Below, in pieces: positions 1 to 10,134 of a stretch of DNA of 64,000 nucleotides (positions within the stretch are counted from its first letter, which is position 1; each line of letters opens with the position of its first letter). The notes under the pieces were generated by a model. The model had not been told where the DNA came from. It saw only the letters and a list, made by a program, of their open reading frames with translations, and ran no database searches. Source of the DNA: Puniceicoccaceae bacterium (GTDB taxonomy: Bacteria > Verrucomicrobiota > Verrucomicrobiia > Opitutales > Coraliomargaritaceae). Location of the stretch: contig JAGYJE010000001.1 in NCBI GenBank assembly GCA_018402305.1, positions 124,001 to 188,000 on the forward strand, given 5' to 3'. A program made the translations under genes and the position numbers.

Positions 1-1
1 C

Positions 2-310
2 TGGCCTCTCTATGCCGTTGAATCCGTGGGCAGCAAAGACTTCCATAAACCCTTTGCGTATCAAAACGGCGGCGACTGGCCCTGGTGGGGCGGTCGAATC
101 GTTCAGGGCTTGGCTGTCACCGGTCTAGTCGACGAAGCGGAGGAAGTCTTGATTCCGATACTGGAGATGGTGGAGGAATTTGACGGATTCTACGAATGGC
201 ATGGACCGGACGGCACACCGCACGGTTCAAAAAGTTTCCGGGGCGCGGCGGGTGCTGTCTGCAAAGCGATCAGGATGCTCAGCGCTGAACCCCTGAAATC
301 TTACCGATAG
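2..310 (+). CDS. C-terminal fragment of a probable (alpha/alpha)6-barrel glycosidase, truncated by the window edge
   Basis: Frame is open from base 2 (WPLYAVESVGSKDFHKPFAYQNGGDWPWWGGRIVQGLA...); the YQNGG.WPWWGG motif is typical of six-hairpin glycosidase C-termini. Confidence 0.5.
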   Translation, partial: WPLYAVESVGSKDFHKPFAYQNGGDWPWWGGRIVQGLAVTGLVDEAEEVLIPILEMVEEFDGFYEWHGPDGTPHGSKSFRGAAGAVCKAIRMLSAEPLKSYR

Positions 311-449
311 GCATTCCATTCTGGCGGCTCGAGATCCCCTGGGGGTGGGTTGCAGAGGGGATCAATGAAGAATGGTTCTAACAACTGTTAGGAGGGGAGA
401 ACGGGAGAGGGAGAATTATTGCTTGACGCCCCGAAGTCGGCCTATTGCC

Positions 450-463
450 TCCAATCGATTGTA
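450..463. promoter_or_regulatory. Imperfect LacI-type operator TCCAATCGATTGTA overlapping the lacI-like start codon
   Basis: Same core CCAATCGATTG as the sites at 1521, 5235, 8267 and 10135. Confidence 0.55.
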
Positions 464-1485
464 TGAGTGCCACTCGATTGACTTTGAAAAAGATTTCCGC
501 GGATTTGGGGCTGGATCCGGGGACCGTCTCGCATATCCTGAATCATGATGATGATCGCTATAGTGCCGCGACGCGGGGTCGGGTCATCGGCTACGCCCGG
601 AGGGTGGGCTATCGCAGCAATACCCTGGCCCGAGCCATGCGCACGAAAAAGACCGGGATTGTGGGGGTGCTTTTCCGGAAGGAACCGGGGCATCCACTCG
701 CGAACGAAGGTTTCTACATGCGTCTAATCGAGGGTTTGGAGAGTGAATTGCTGGATCATCATTACAAGATTCTGCTCTCTTCGGTCAACGACTCTGATAT
801 CGCTGCCGCCAAGGTGCCCGATATCTTGCTGGATGGCCTCGTCGAGGGCTTGGTGATCATCGGAAGCCGTGATGAGAGGTGGCTGCGTGCCGTAGGCAAG
901 GAGAATCCTAATCTGGTCTTATTGGATCAGGACTTGGAGGAATTCCATTGTGTGATCGGTGATTATGTTCAAAGTGGCCAAATCGCCGCTGAACATCTAC
1001 TGGCCTTAGGACATCGCCGCATCGGTGTGATTACCAGCCTAGAGGAAGATCCCAATTTTTCCAGACGAATCGAAGGCTTTGTGGACGTTATCAAAGCACG
1101 GGGGGGATGCCCCCCGGTCAGAATCTTCAAGGGCGATCCCTGGGGGGACGGGGGTGGTGACGTCGCCCGGGAACTTCAGAAAGAGGGCTTGCAGGGTATC
1201 ACCGCGCTGTTCGCGGTCAACGATCACCTCGCCCTGGGAGCCATCCGTGAGTTTACCCGTGCCGGGGTGGGGATTCCGGCGGAACTTTCCATTGTCGGGT
1301 GTGATAATCTTCCAAGCGGCACTCTGATCGACCCCAATCTCACGACGATACAAATTCCCAAGCGGAAGATGGGGCAGGAGGGCGCACGCCGCTTAATCCA
1401 CCTATTGGAGGTGTCCGAATCCAGCCCGCAAACCATCATTCTTTCAACCTCTTTGGTAGCCAGAGAAAGTTCGGCGGAGGTGTAG
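463..1485 (+). CDS. LacI family transcriptional regulator
   Basis: N-terminal HTH TLKKISADLGLDPGTVSHILNHDD...SAATRGRVIGYARRVGYRSNTLARAMR, then periplasmic-binding-like domain; ATG at 463 preferred over the upstream TTG at 445. Confidence 0.93.
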   Translation: MSATRLTLKKISADLGLDPGTVSHILNHDDDRYSAATRGRVIGYARRVGYRSNTLARAMRTKKTGIVGVLFRKEPGHPLANEGFYMRLIEGLESELLDHHYKILLSSVNDSDIAAAKVPDILLDGLVEGLVIIGSRDERWLRAVGKENPNLVLLDQDLEEFHCVIGDYVQSGQIAAEHLLALGHRRIGVITSLEEDPNFSRRIEGFVDVIKARGGCPPVRIFKGDPWGDGGGDVARELQKEGLQGITALFAVNDHLALGAIREFTRAGVGIPAELSIVGCDNLPSGTLIDPNLTTIQIPKRKMGQEGARRLIHLLEVSESSPQTIILSTSLVARESSAEV

Positions 1486-1520
1486 CCTCAAAGCCGTCCC
1501 GGGACGTTTCCGATTCTACT

Positions 1521-1540
1521 AAATCCAATCGTTTGGATTT
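1521..1540. promoter_or_regulatory. LacI-type operator AAATCCAATCGTTTGGATTT
   Basis: 20-bp palindrome with one mismatch, upstream of the 1596 ORF, followed by TTGACT. Confidence 0.7.
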
Positions 1541-1595
1541 GACTTTGGTAAATCCGGTTTCAACCTGTTCAGTTCTTACACTCTTACACACTTTT

Positions 1596-3638
1596 ATGAA
1601 TACCTCGCATCTGCCTGACAGATTCTTCCATCCCATTGGTGAAAACGGTGGCTATCGATTTATGGAGCTTCCCACGAGCGAGGGGCACAATGCCGCCTGG
1701 GACCTGGCATTGGCTCGCAGCGGGAATGTCTACATCCCGATGTGCGGCGAGGCTTCCAAGTCCGTGGAGGTCGAGCTTTTCCAATACGACGCGGAATCGG
1801 ATGAGTTGTCATCCTGTTTCAAGATGGGGGACGCTTTTTATCGGGAGCCGAACACGATCCCCCATAGCAAGATTCACACCAGCCTGGCGGAGATGGAGGA
1901 CGGCACTCTGCTCATGGCGACGCATACGACGGCCGCCTCAAAAGGCCGCCCGGCTTGGCTCTTCGAGCAAAACTATCTGGACTTGAACGAGGGCTTTCCG
2001 GGATCTCATGTGCTGCATTACAATCCTCAGAATGGAAGTGTGCGCAGCCTGGGCATTCCCTTCCCGAGGGATTCGATCTACGGGGCGGTCTATGATGCCG
2101 CCACCCACGCTTATTGGTTCACAACTTTTCTACGCGGCCATTTGTGCCGCTGGAGTCTGGACAGTGGCGAACTGGTGAATCTTGGCCAGTTCGCGGAAGT
2201 TGGATCGTATTGTCTCTTCAGTGATGATCGACGCAATTTATACGCATCGAGTCGGTCGGGGCATTTGTTCCGAGTGCAAATGGACAGTTTGAAGGTGGAG
2301 CATTTAGGGAAAATGGAGGGAGATGATCATCCGGACACAAGGGTGCACCGCATGGTGGCGAAAAAGACCCGGCATCCCGACGGGCGTATTTTTATGGTGG
2401 TTCATTTTTGCAATCGGCTGACAATTCTCGATCCGAAGAGCGGACAGATTTCCTACTCCCGCTCGCTCATACCGAGTTGCTGTCCGACTTTTCAAAAGAC
2501 CAAAATCAACATGGCGCATTGGGACAGTGACGGGGTCTTATGGTATGCCATGACCTTTCCCTACAACGAGGGAGGAGTCGGCTGCACTCTGCAACTTTTC
2601 CGCTGGAGCGGGAGTGACGCCTCCGAGCCGGATTACCTGGGCATGATAGGGTCCGAGGCCCGCGCATCCGCCTCCTGCGGCAGCTCGGCCTATTGCGCGA
2701 AAACCGACCGGATTTATCTGGCCGATACCAACCACGGCGAAATACCACCGGGCTTGGGTATCCTGGATCTGGCGAAACTCCGAGAGGGACGTCATCCGGT
2801 CGCCAGAAAAAAAACGGTGGATGCCAATGCCTACCTGCTCTTTGACGAAGCGGCCGATCTCTATCCGGGGAGCCATTACGAAGAGGCGGTCCATGAGTCG
2901 CGGGAGACTTTGAAATTTCTCCATTCGGCTCAAGCCTTCATCCATGAATCCGCCAATCCCTATGTGCAGGCAGGAAGTATTGATGCGCTGCGTGTCTGGG
3001 AGCAGGTGCCATTCGGCGAAGGCGCGGTGCTGGCCATGGATTTTGATAGCGAGGCCGAGAAGGTGATTTGCTGGACAGGGCACTGGAAGGGAGGTATAGC
3101 CAAATGGAGAATTGAAATCCGTGATGGCTTGGTGCTGAACATTGAAAGAGCCGAACGGGAGATTCCCCGATTTTCTCAAAAACCCTCGGATCGTGTTCAA
3201 TCGGTGGCCCGGGCAGGACGGCGTTATTGCGCGGAGGTCACTGCGGAGCTCCGTTTGGAGTCGGGCGGCCTGCTGCGAGGCACGGAGGATGGCTGTGTTT
3301 TTCTCGTTTCCCCTGATGGGGTTATGTGTTCCTATGGCTCGCTCTCGGGCGGAGTCTCGATCCGGATGTTGACCGGGGGCCGGAGTTCTACGAACGAGTT
3401 CGTGGTCTTTGGAGTGGCCTCCGGTCCGAATGATCTAGGACTGCTCTTTGTCTGGTCGGTAGAGCGGGGCCTGCTCGAACTGGGTCGGGTCTGTGCGCCC
3501 GGTTCAGCCCTCGATCCACAGCAGTGTTTCAGCACACAACCGTCCTGCTTGTTATTTGATCCAGCATCACAGCGTCTTTTGGTGGGTTGTTCCGATCAGT
3601 TGGGAACGGTCTACTCCTTGCATGGAGTGCTCGTGTAG
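1596..3638 (+). CDS. Hypothetical beta-propeller-like protein
   Basis: Long ORF; repeated G..Y..D..RNLY-type blade segments; first ATG after the operator is at 1596 (MNTSHLPDRF). Confidence 0.7.
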   Translation: MNTSHLPDRFFHPIGENGGYRFMELPTSEGHNAAWDLALARSGNVYIPMCGEASKSVEVELFQYDAESDELSSCFKMGDAFYREPNTIPHSKIHTSLAEMEDGTLLMATHTTAASKGRPAWLFEQNYLDLNEGFPGSHVLHYNPQNGSVRSLGIPFPRDSIYGAVYDAATHAYWFTTFLRGHLCRWSLDSGELVNLGQFAEVGSYCLFSDDRRNLYASSRSGHLFRVQMDSLKVEHLGKMEGDDHPDTRVHRMVAKKTRHPDGRIFMVVHFCNRLTILDPKSGQISYSRSLIPSCCPTFQKTKINMAHWDSDGVLWYAMTFPYNEGGVGCTLQLFRWSGSDASEPDYLGMIGSEARASASCGSSAYCAKTDRIYLADTNHGEIPPGLGILDLAKLREGRHPVARKKTVDANAYLLFDEAADLYPGSHYEEAVHESRETLKFLHSAQAFIHESANPYVQAGSIDALRVWEQVPFGEGAVLAMDFDSEAEKVICWTGHWKGGIAKWRIEIRDGLVLNIERAEREIPRFSQKPSDRVQSVARAGRRYCAEVTAELRLESGGLLRGTEDGCVFLVSPDGVMCSYGSLSGGVSIRMLTGGRSSTNEFVVFGVASGPNDLGLLFVWSVERGLLELGRVCAPGSALDPQQCFSTQPSCLLFDPASQRLLVGCSDQLGTVYSLHGVLV

Positions 3639-3668
3639 TATCGAGAATTTGCGAAGTCACGACTTAAA

Positions 3669-5195
3669 ATGAAATACAACGTTTTGATGATTCTAGCCGA
3701 CCAGCACCACGCGGGACTGCTCGGGTGTGCGGGCGATCCCCAGGTGAAGACTCCCAACCTGGACCGGTTTGCGGCGTCGGGCGTGCGCTTCGCTGAAGCC
3801 TATTGCCAAAATCCGATTTGCACACCCAGCCGGGTGAGTATTCTTTCGGGGCAGTATTGTCAAAACCATGGCTACTACGGCCTTTCCGGTCCGTCCGAGC
3901 CGAGGCTATCCAATTTGTTTCGTCATTTCAAACAGGGCGGATACCGGACGGCAGGGATCGGCAAACTTCATTTGCCGGACTCTCCGCGCAATTGGATTGC
4001 CGATGATGTCGACCTATTCGCCGACTCGTATGAAATGGAAACTGGAGGCGAGGGTGATTCCGAGTATCTGCGTGCGCTTCAGCGCGACGGCCTTCGCGAA
4101 CTCGAGGATAGCTGGCACAATCCATATGAATATGGCGAAGCTTTGATTCCTCTGGATGCCATGCCTTCGAAGATGCCTTTTGAGCGGACGCAGGAGATGT
4201 GGTGTGCCGACAAGGTCATCGAGTTCATCGGCTCGGGCGACGAACGACCGTTTTTCATTCAAGCCAATTTTCAGAAACCGCACCATCCGCTCCTGCCGGT
4301 GAAAGCGTTCTGGGACCAGTATCCCGAGGATCTCGATCTTCCGGAGAGCTATGGAGAAAATCTGCATCACCGAGCACCGCACTTTCGGCATACTGCGGAA
4401 AATGCCCGCAGCTATTCCTGGGACTTTGCCGAGCCGGGTGAGGATGAGCTGGCCGGACCGCGACGGGCATGGCGGGGCACCCTGGCCTGCGTCACACAGT
4501 TGGATGCGGTTTTCGGGCGGCTGATGGACTTCCTTGAAAACGCGGGTCTCGCGGAAAACACCATCGTCATTTACGGCAGCGACCACGGCAGCTACCATAC
4601 GCGGCATGGCTTGCTTGAAAAGGCACCGGGCATTTGCTCGCAGGATGTCTGCCGCGTCCCTATGCTCTGGCGCGTGCCCGGGTTGACGCCCGAGAGCGGC
4701 ACCGTCTGCGGGGAACTGGTTGAAAACATCGATATGGCATCGACGCTCCCGGAGCTCTGCGGACTCGAAGCGATGGAGTCGGCGGACGGGTGTTCCCTCC
4801 GCGGCCTTCTGGCAGGCGCTCAAGAGCCGATCCGGGAAGTCGCGGTCACGGAAAACCCCTGGAGCAAGTCGATCCGTTGGGATCGCTGGCGGATGGTCCA
4901 CTATGTCGACGGTACCTTTCCTGAAAAAGGGCTGGGGGAACTCTACGACCTGGTGGCCGATCCGGGAGAAAGGGAAAACCTCTACGCCGCCGAATCACAC
5001 CGGGGCGTCAGGGACGCGGGCATACGGAAACTCTGCGATTGGCTGATCCGTAGCCGCCGTGTCCGAACCTCCCATCCCGCCGTGTGGACGGTGGACGAAA
5101 CGAACCGAGCGGTCTGCTACCCGACCTGCGAAGACGGCTTCGCGCCTTCCCGGTATCAACCGAGGAATCGGAAAGGCGATATTAAATACCTTTGA
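3669..5195 (+). CDS. Type I (formylglycine-dependent) sulfatase
   Basis: N-terminus NVLMILADQHHAGLLGCAGDPQVKTPNLDRFAASG and Cys-type active-site motif C-T-P-S-R in NPICTPSRVSILSGQ. Confidence 0.95.
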   Translation: MKYNVLMILADQHHAGLLGCAGDPQVKTPNLDRFAASGVRFAEAYCQNPICTPSRVSILSGQYCQNHGYYGLSGPSEPRLSNLFRHFKQGGYRTAGIGKLHLPDSPRNWIADDVDLFADSYEMETGGEGDSEYLRALQRDGLRELEDSWHNPYEYGEALIPLDAMPSKMPFERTQEMWCADKVIEFIGSGDERPFFIQANFQKPHHPLLPVKAFWDQYPEDLDLPESYGENLHHRAPHFRHTAENARSYSWDFAEPGEDELAGPRRAWRGTLACVTQLDAVFGRLMDFLENAGLAENTIVIYGSDHGSYHTRHGLLEKAPGICSQDVCRVPMLWRVPGLTPESGTVCGELVENIDMASTLPELCGLEAMESADGCSLRGLLAGAQEPIREVAVTENPWSKSIRWDRWRMVHYVDGTFPEKGLGELYDLVADPGERENLYAAESHRGVRDAGIRKLCDWLIRSRRVRTSHPAVWTVDETNRAVCYPTCEDGFAPSRYQPRNRKGDIKYL

Positions 5196-5234
5196 CTGGA
5201 AAATCTGTCAACAGGGCTATGAATCCCCCTTGAC

Positions 5235-5248
5235 TCCAATCGATTGGA
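5235..5248. promoter_or_regulatory. LacI-type operator TCCAATCGATTGGA in a sigma70-like promoter
   Basis: Perfect palindrome directly after TTGACT (5230-5235), with TATCTA about 16 nt downstream; 22 bp upstream of the pseudopilin ORF. Confidence 0.72.
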
Positions 5249-5269
5249 TTCTATCTATTACTTAAAACA

Positions 5270-5986
5270 ATGAGTATCTTTTCCATGAAGTCTCCGTCCC
5301 TCCGCTCCCCGCTGAACGGAAGGCATCCCCGTGTGACCGCCGGATTCACTTTGATCGAGCTACTGGCCGTGATTGTGATCGTGGCGATTCTATTCGCCAT
5401 CCTGATACCAGTTCTGGGAAAAATGCGAGCACGTGCGAACGAGACGAAATGCGTGCAGAATCTGCGTACGATTGGCACCGGGATCCAGCTTTATGCGAAT
5501 GACAACGAGGGGGCGATTCCGAGTGGTTTTTCCATCGACGCTGAAGGCAATCCAACTCAGTTGTGGCAAAATGCGCTAGAACCTTATCTGGAGCTTCCCA
5601 AGTGGAGTTTGAGATCTCGCACCGTCTTTCAGTGTCCCTCCGCCAAGGGTCTTCCGGATGGCAGCACAACTGTTGGAGGTGCCACTACCTATGGGATGAA
5701 TTATTGGTTAGGTTTCAGGCCGCCTGGGAGCACCCCCATGACGGATCGTTTTTTAGGGATACCGGATGGGAGACGACTCGTCCTGGTGATGGATCAGCCT
5801 TTGATCAACAAAGATTATACGACGCCTGCGTCCTTCAGTCTCTCGACCGAGCGAAACGCTGAATATTTCCGTCACAACGGGAAGGCGAATGTCCTCTGGA
5901 CCGATTTATCCGTCTCGGCGGCCACTGAGGAGGCGTTAACAAAGGATTTGGGCAACTTGGAAAAGTCACTTTGGCGATTCAGGTAA
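5270..5986 (+). CDS. Prepilin-type N-terminal cleavage/methylation domain protein
   Basis: GFTLIELLAVIVIVAILFAILIPVLGKMRARANETKCVQNLRTIGTGIQLYANDNEG; C-terminal HNGKANVLWTDLS resembles H-X9-DG. Confidence 0.9.
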   Translation: MSIFSMKSPSLRSPLNGRHPRVTAGFTLIELLAVIVIVAILFAILIPVLGKMRARANETKCVQNLRTIGTGIQLYANDNEGAIPSGFSIDAEGNPTQLWQNALEPYLELPKWSLRSRTVFQCPSAKGLPDGSTTVGGATTYGMNYWLGFRPPGSTPMTDRFLGIPDGRRLVLVMDQPLINKDYTTPASFSLSTERNAEYFRHNGKANVLWTDLSVSAATEEALTKDLGNLEKSLWRFR

Positions 5987-6058
5987 AAAAATCACCAATC
6001 CGATTCTCTCGTGTGCCCAATCTCGCAAATATCTTTCACTCAATACTAATCAAACATC

Positions 6059-8143
6059 ATGAAAAAATACTTCTTCCTTTCGCTCTTATCGTTTTGTCTC
6101 AGTCTCTTCGCATGGGCGGGGGACGAGTTCTCCTATGAGGACGTTTTCAAAACCCTTAAACTGCCACCTACCTTTTCAATTGATCCCGAGGGTGCCCGCG
6201 ACGGTGGGCCCGCGCTGATGCAAAGCAAGCAGCCGGATGATAAACATCAATTCCTGGTTTTGCATGCCTTCAAACCGGAATACCCCAAATACCAGTTTGG
6301 TGGATGGGTGCGGGTGGATCCAGAGCTTACTGGCTCCAGGGATGCTGCCGGATTTTTCATGCAGACCTCCGGCATCGACGGGATGCAAAGGAGCTATTAT
6401 ATCGGCGGTGCCGGAGACGCGGGACGAGTTCTCCCGGCCGATGGCACTTGGCAGTATGTTGAGGCCGTCTTGGAAATTCCGGACGAAGCAGTGTATGTTC
6501 AGTTTGGTGTCAGTTTTCGGGGAGGTTTAAGCAGAACAAAAGGAAAGTATTGGGTCGACGGTGCCTTCGTCAAACCTCTACCCATGGATCAGGCTTCGGC
6601 CTCGGTTGCGGTGAGGCATCCTCTGGGAGGGCGACTGGTTGGTGATTCGACGGTAAATGTTCGGGTAGAAGGATCGTTTTTCGGCACCTACGGCGAGGAT
6701 ATGAATGACTTTTTTAAAGTGATTGAATTGGGCGAGGGGGATCATGTGATCCGTCGGGTCTACCACATTGACGAAGCGATTGAGTTCGAGTTGTCGCCAG
6801 CGGATTATCCTACGGGAGTGGACATTCCGATCCGCTTTCATCTGGAAGAAAAAGAGTCCGGCAAAGTGCGTTCTGAAATTGCCTCGACCAGCTTGCGACG
6901 GGTCGAGATCGACCCCGCCAACAGTGTGACTGTCGACGAAAGAGGGCGGACGCTTGTCAATGGCCAGCCGTTCATGCCGATCGGGCTTTACATGGGGGTC
7001 GAGAATCGGGTCGATACGCTGATGACGGAACACTTCGAGTTGATTGCGGACTCTGACTTCAATACCGTCAAACCAAACACGATTCTTAAATCTTCAATCT
7101 TAAGAAGAGAACGGACTGCCGAAGAAATACTTGCCATCTTTGATGAGCTGGAGGCTTTTGGTCTTAAGTGTGTTCTGCACATCTCGAACGTCAAAGATTT
7201 CAGGGATGATGCACATCGGAAGAAATATCTTGGTATGTCTTACAACGCAGTAGAGAAGTGGCAAGGGCTGGAAGGATCAAATGCGATCCTCCGAAAGGTA
7301 GTCGAAACACTGAAAGGCCACCCGGCACTCCTTGCATACTACACCGGAGATGAACTGCGTTATTCCTGGAAGGATGTCTTGGTTGAAAAGCGATTACTCC
7401 TGCGGGAGATAGATCCTTCCCGTCCAACCTGGGGCGTTTTCATGCACATGCATTTAATCCCTCGAATGCTCGACTGCTATGACATCATTGGTGTGGATCC
7501 TTATCCGATCCGTCCATTCTATGGAAGTATCGGAGAAGTGCAAAAGTGGGCATGGGAGGCCAATCGCTCCGGTTGGCCACACTGGGATGTACCACAGTTG
7601 CATAATTTCGGACAATATAATTCAGCCCCACGGCGCTATCAGGACGACCCCGAGGCTTTCAAGCAACGAGACCAGCGTGCACCCAATCTTGACGAGCTGA
7701 AGGCCATGGTCTTGACCATGGCTGTTGAGGGGAGTAAGGGCTTTCTCTTTTACGCCTACAATGGCTTGCTCTTCGAGGCTCCCACAATTGGCGAAACCTT
7801 CGAGCAGCGCTGGCAAGATGCCAAAGATGTGGCAACGCTTCTCAAGCACTTGGAGCCTTTCATCATGTCCGACCATGACCGGGAGGAAATCAGCTGGGTC
7901 CGCGGTAACCCGGATGTAGTCGGGACTCGTATGCTTGCGGATGACGGTCGAGAGGCGGTGATCGTCGTCAATATGGTCAATCAGACGCGTGAAGTGGTCT
8001 TTCGGGTCTCTTCATCTGTGCAACCGGAAGTTGTCAGTGGTCACCGCGTCGTCATGTCGCCCTTCGATGGCGGCTATGAGCTGACTTGGAGCTCGGACCT
8101 GGTGGATTCCCTGGTTTTGCAAATATCCGACACTGAAAGCTGA
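6059..8143 (+). CDS. Secreted glycoside-hydrolase-like (TIM-barrel) protein
   Basis: Signal peptide MKKYFFLSLLSFCLSLFAWA; VDERGRTLVNGQPFMPIGLYMG and LLAYYTGDELRYSW resemble GH2/GH42-like barrels. Confidence 0.65.
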   Translation: MKKYFFLSLLSFCLSLFAWAGDEFSYEDVFKTLKLPPTFSIDPEGARDGGPALMQSKQPDDKHQFLVLHAFKPEYPKYQFGGWVRVDPELTGSRDAAGFFMQTSGIDGMQRSYYIGGAGDAGRVLPADGTWQYVEAVLEIPDEAVYVQFGVSFRGGLSRTKGKYWVDGAFVKPLPMDQASASVAVRHPLGGRLVGDSTVNVRVEGSFFGTYGEDMNDFFKVIELGEGDHVIRRVYHIDEAIEFELSPADYPTGVDIPIRFHLEEKESGKVRSEIASTSLRRVEIDPANSVTVDERGRTLVNGQPFMPIGLYMGVENRVDTLMTEHFELIADSDFNTVKPNTILKSSILRRERTAEEILAIFDELEAFGLKCVLHISNVKDFRDDAHRKKYLGMSYNAVEKWQGLEGSNAILRKVVETLKGHPALLAYYTGDELRYSWKDVLVEKRLLLREIDPSRPTWGVFMHMHLIPRMLDCYDIIGVDPYPIRPFYGSIGEVQKWAWEANRSGWPHWDVPQLHNFGQYNSAPRRYQDDPEAFKQRDQRAPNLDELKAMVLTMAVEGSKGFLFYAYNGLLFEAPTIGETFEQRWQDAKDVATLLKHLEPFIMSDHDREEISWVRGNPDVVGTRMLADDGREAVIVVNMVNQTREVVFRVSSSVQPEVVSGHRVVMSPFDGGYELTWSSDLVDSLVLQISDTES

Positions 8144-8266
8144 ATTGTCAGGGACAGGCGTAGCGGCCTCCTTCTGGATATTAAAGATTGAATGAATTTC
8201 TGACACAAAACCCTCGGCTATGCTATGTGAAATTTTCCCAAAAGATGGTCAAAAATTTATTTGACA

Positions 8267-8282
8267 ATCCAATCGATTGGAT
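8267..8282. promoter_or_regulatory. LacI-type operator ATCCAATCGATTGGAT (perfect 16-bp palindrome)
   Basis: Immediately 3' of a TTGACA -35-like hexamer (8261-8266), upstream of the ThuA ORF. Confidence 0.8.
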
Positions 8283-8353
8283 CATTGATGAAATATCTTC
8301 AGCCAAATCTGTTGCTCTCACCATCCGAAAAACAAAACCCTATCAACTGAACA

Positions 8354-8989
8354 ATGCAGGACGACAAGCCTATCAAGGTCATGGTTATGGGTGGACACAC
8401 CCAGGGCTTTCACCAGTTCTCCATCATGGGACCGATCTATGAGGACTTCCTCACAGCGGCCGGTTTCGAGGTAACGCTCACGGAGGACCGTGACGATTTC
8501 ACCAAGGAGCGGATCGCGCCGTATGATGTGATTGTGGATTATACAACCGGAGGGGACCTGACCGACGAGCAGCGAACCGGTTTGCTGGGCGGCATCATCT
8601 CCGGAAAGGGATTCATCCCCGTTCATTCGGCGGCGGACTCATTCAAGGGAACACAGGGGTATATCCCCATGGTCGGCGGCAAGTTCCTGACGCATCCGGC
8701 GGGCACGGTCGATTTGACCTTCAATATCCTCGACCGCCATCATCCGGTCGTTGCGGGTATCCCGGACTTCACGATGCCCGAAGAACTGTACCTGATGGAG
8801 ACCTACGGTCATTTCGAGCTTCTGATGAGCACATGGTACAAGGGTTTCGCCCGTCCCATCACATGGATAAAACCCTACGGGCACGGACGTGTGCTCTACA
8901 CCGCCCTGGGACATGGCGAACCCCAGACCCGCAATGCAAACTTCCAGCGCCTCATCGTCAACGGTGTCAAATGGTGTATGGATAAATAA
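8354..8989 (+). CDS. ThuA-like domain protein
   Basis: VMVMGGHTQGFHQF...GFEVTLTED...YDVIVDYTTGGDLTDEQRTGLLGGIISGKGFIPVHSAADSF...GG.F..HP is typical ThuA. Confidence 0.9.
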   Translation: MQDDKPIKVMVMGGHTQGFHQFSIMGPIYEDFLTAAGFEVTLTEDRDDFTKERIAPYDVIVDYTTGGDLTDEQRTGLLGGIISGKGFIPVHSAADSFKGTQGYIPMVGGKFLTHPAGTVDLTFNILDRHHPVVAGIPDFTMPEELYLMETYGHFELLMSTWYKGFARPITWIKPYGHGRVLYTALGHGEPQTRNANFQRLIVNGVKWCMDK

Positions 8990-9024
8990 CGGCTTCCAAT
9001 ACCAACAACGCAAGGAGTCAATAG

Positions 9025-10059
9025 ATGGCCAGGTTTGAACACGCGCAAGATATCAAGGTCGGGATCATCGGCTACGGCGGTGCCTTCAACATGGGCAAGG
9101 GGCACATGAGCCAGCTTATCGCCCAGGGGGCGACGCCCGTCGCGGTGGCGGAGCCGGATGCCGCGCGGCGCGCCGTCGCAGCCGAGGAGTTCCCAGGGAT
9201 CGAAACGTACGCCTCCGGCAAGGAACTCTTGGAGAAATCCGACGCCAACTTCATCGCGATCATCACGCCGCACAACACGCATTTCGAGCTGGCAGCGGAA
9301 TGCCTGAAGGCCGGACGGAGCGTCTGCTGCGAAAAACCGCTGGCGGTGACGACCGCGCATTGCCGCGAGCTGATCAAACTGGCCGACGAGAACAATGTGC
9401 TCTTGACGACCTATCATAACCGGCACTGGGACGGCGGCATCTGCAAGGCGATGGACTTCGTGAAGCAGGGACTCATCGGTGAGGTCGTGCGGGTCGATGT
9501 GCGTACGGGCGGTCACCGCTGCCCGGGGAAATCTTGGCGCGGCAGCAAATCAATCTCGGGTGGCCTGCTCTACGACTTCGGCGTCCATTTTACGGAATAT
9601 GCGCTGCAACTGCTCGACGACGAGATGGTCGAGATCTTCGGCTGGGCCCGGTGCGGCTACTGGAACGACAAGAGCCCCTGGGGGGACGACGTCAATGAGG
9701 ACGAAGCCATGGCCGTGGTGCGCTTTCGTGGTGGCGCCCTGTATACCCTGCGGATGACAAGCCTGGACCCCGAAGTCGACCCGTACAGCGTCAAAGTCAC
9801 AGGCACCCAGGGAACGATACTGTTCAGTCCACATGGCAACTATCGCCTGGTGTCCATCCAGCATGGCGAAAAGCTCATCGCCGAGGGTCAGGAGCCGCCC
9901 CCCCAGTGGCACCGTTTCTATGAGAACGTTGTCGATCATCTCGTCAACGATGCCGACCTGGTGATCACGGCGGCGTATGCAACGCGTTGCATTCACGTCT
10001 TGGAGCTCGCCGGTCGCAGCGCCCGCGAAGGCCGCACCCTCCCCACGGAAATGGGCTGA
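9025..10059 (+). CDS. Gfo/Idh/MocA family oxidoreductase
   Basis: VGIIGYGGAFNMGKGH NAD-binding motif and CLKAGRSVCCEKPLAVT motif. Confidence 0.95.
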   Translation: MARFEHAQDIKVGIIGYGGAFNMGKGHMSQLIAQGATPVAVAEPDAARRAVAAEEFPGIETYASGKELLEKSDANFIAIITPHNTHFELAAECLKAGRSVCCEKPLAVTTAHCRELIKLADENNVLLTTYHNRHWDGGICKAMDFVKQGLIGEVVRVDVRTGGHRCPGKSWRGSKSISGGLLYDFGVHFTEYALQLLDDEMVEIFGWARCGYWNDKSPWGDDVNEDEAMAVVRFRGGALYTLRMTSLDPEVDPYSVKVTGTQGTILFSPHGNYRLVSIQHGEKLIAEGQEPPPQWHRFYENVVDHLVNDADLVITAAYATRCIHVLELAGRSAREGRTLPTEMG

Positions 10060-10134
10060 GCGCTTCTGCCGCGCTACCCACGCCGAAAAAGGGGAAAGGA
10101 CATTTCCAAAAAATGGTCAAAAATTTCATTGACA

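Noticed and set aside
1039-1353. Small ORFs antisense or out of frame within the LacI gene
   Set aside because: The LacI frame is fully explained by family motifs; the others have none.
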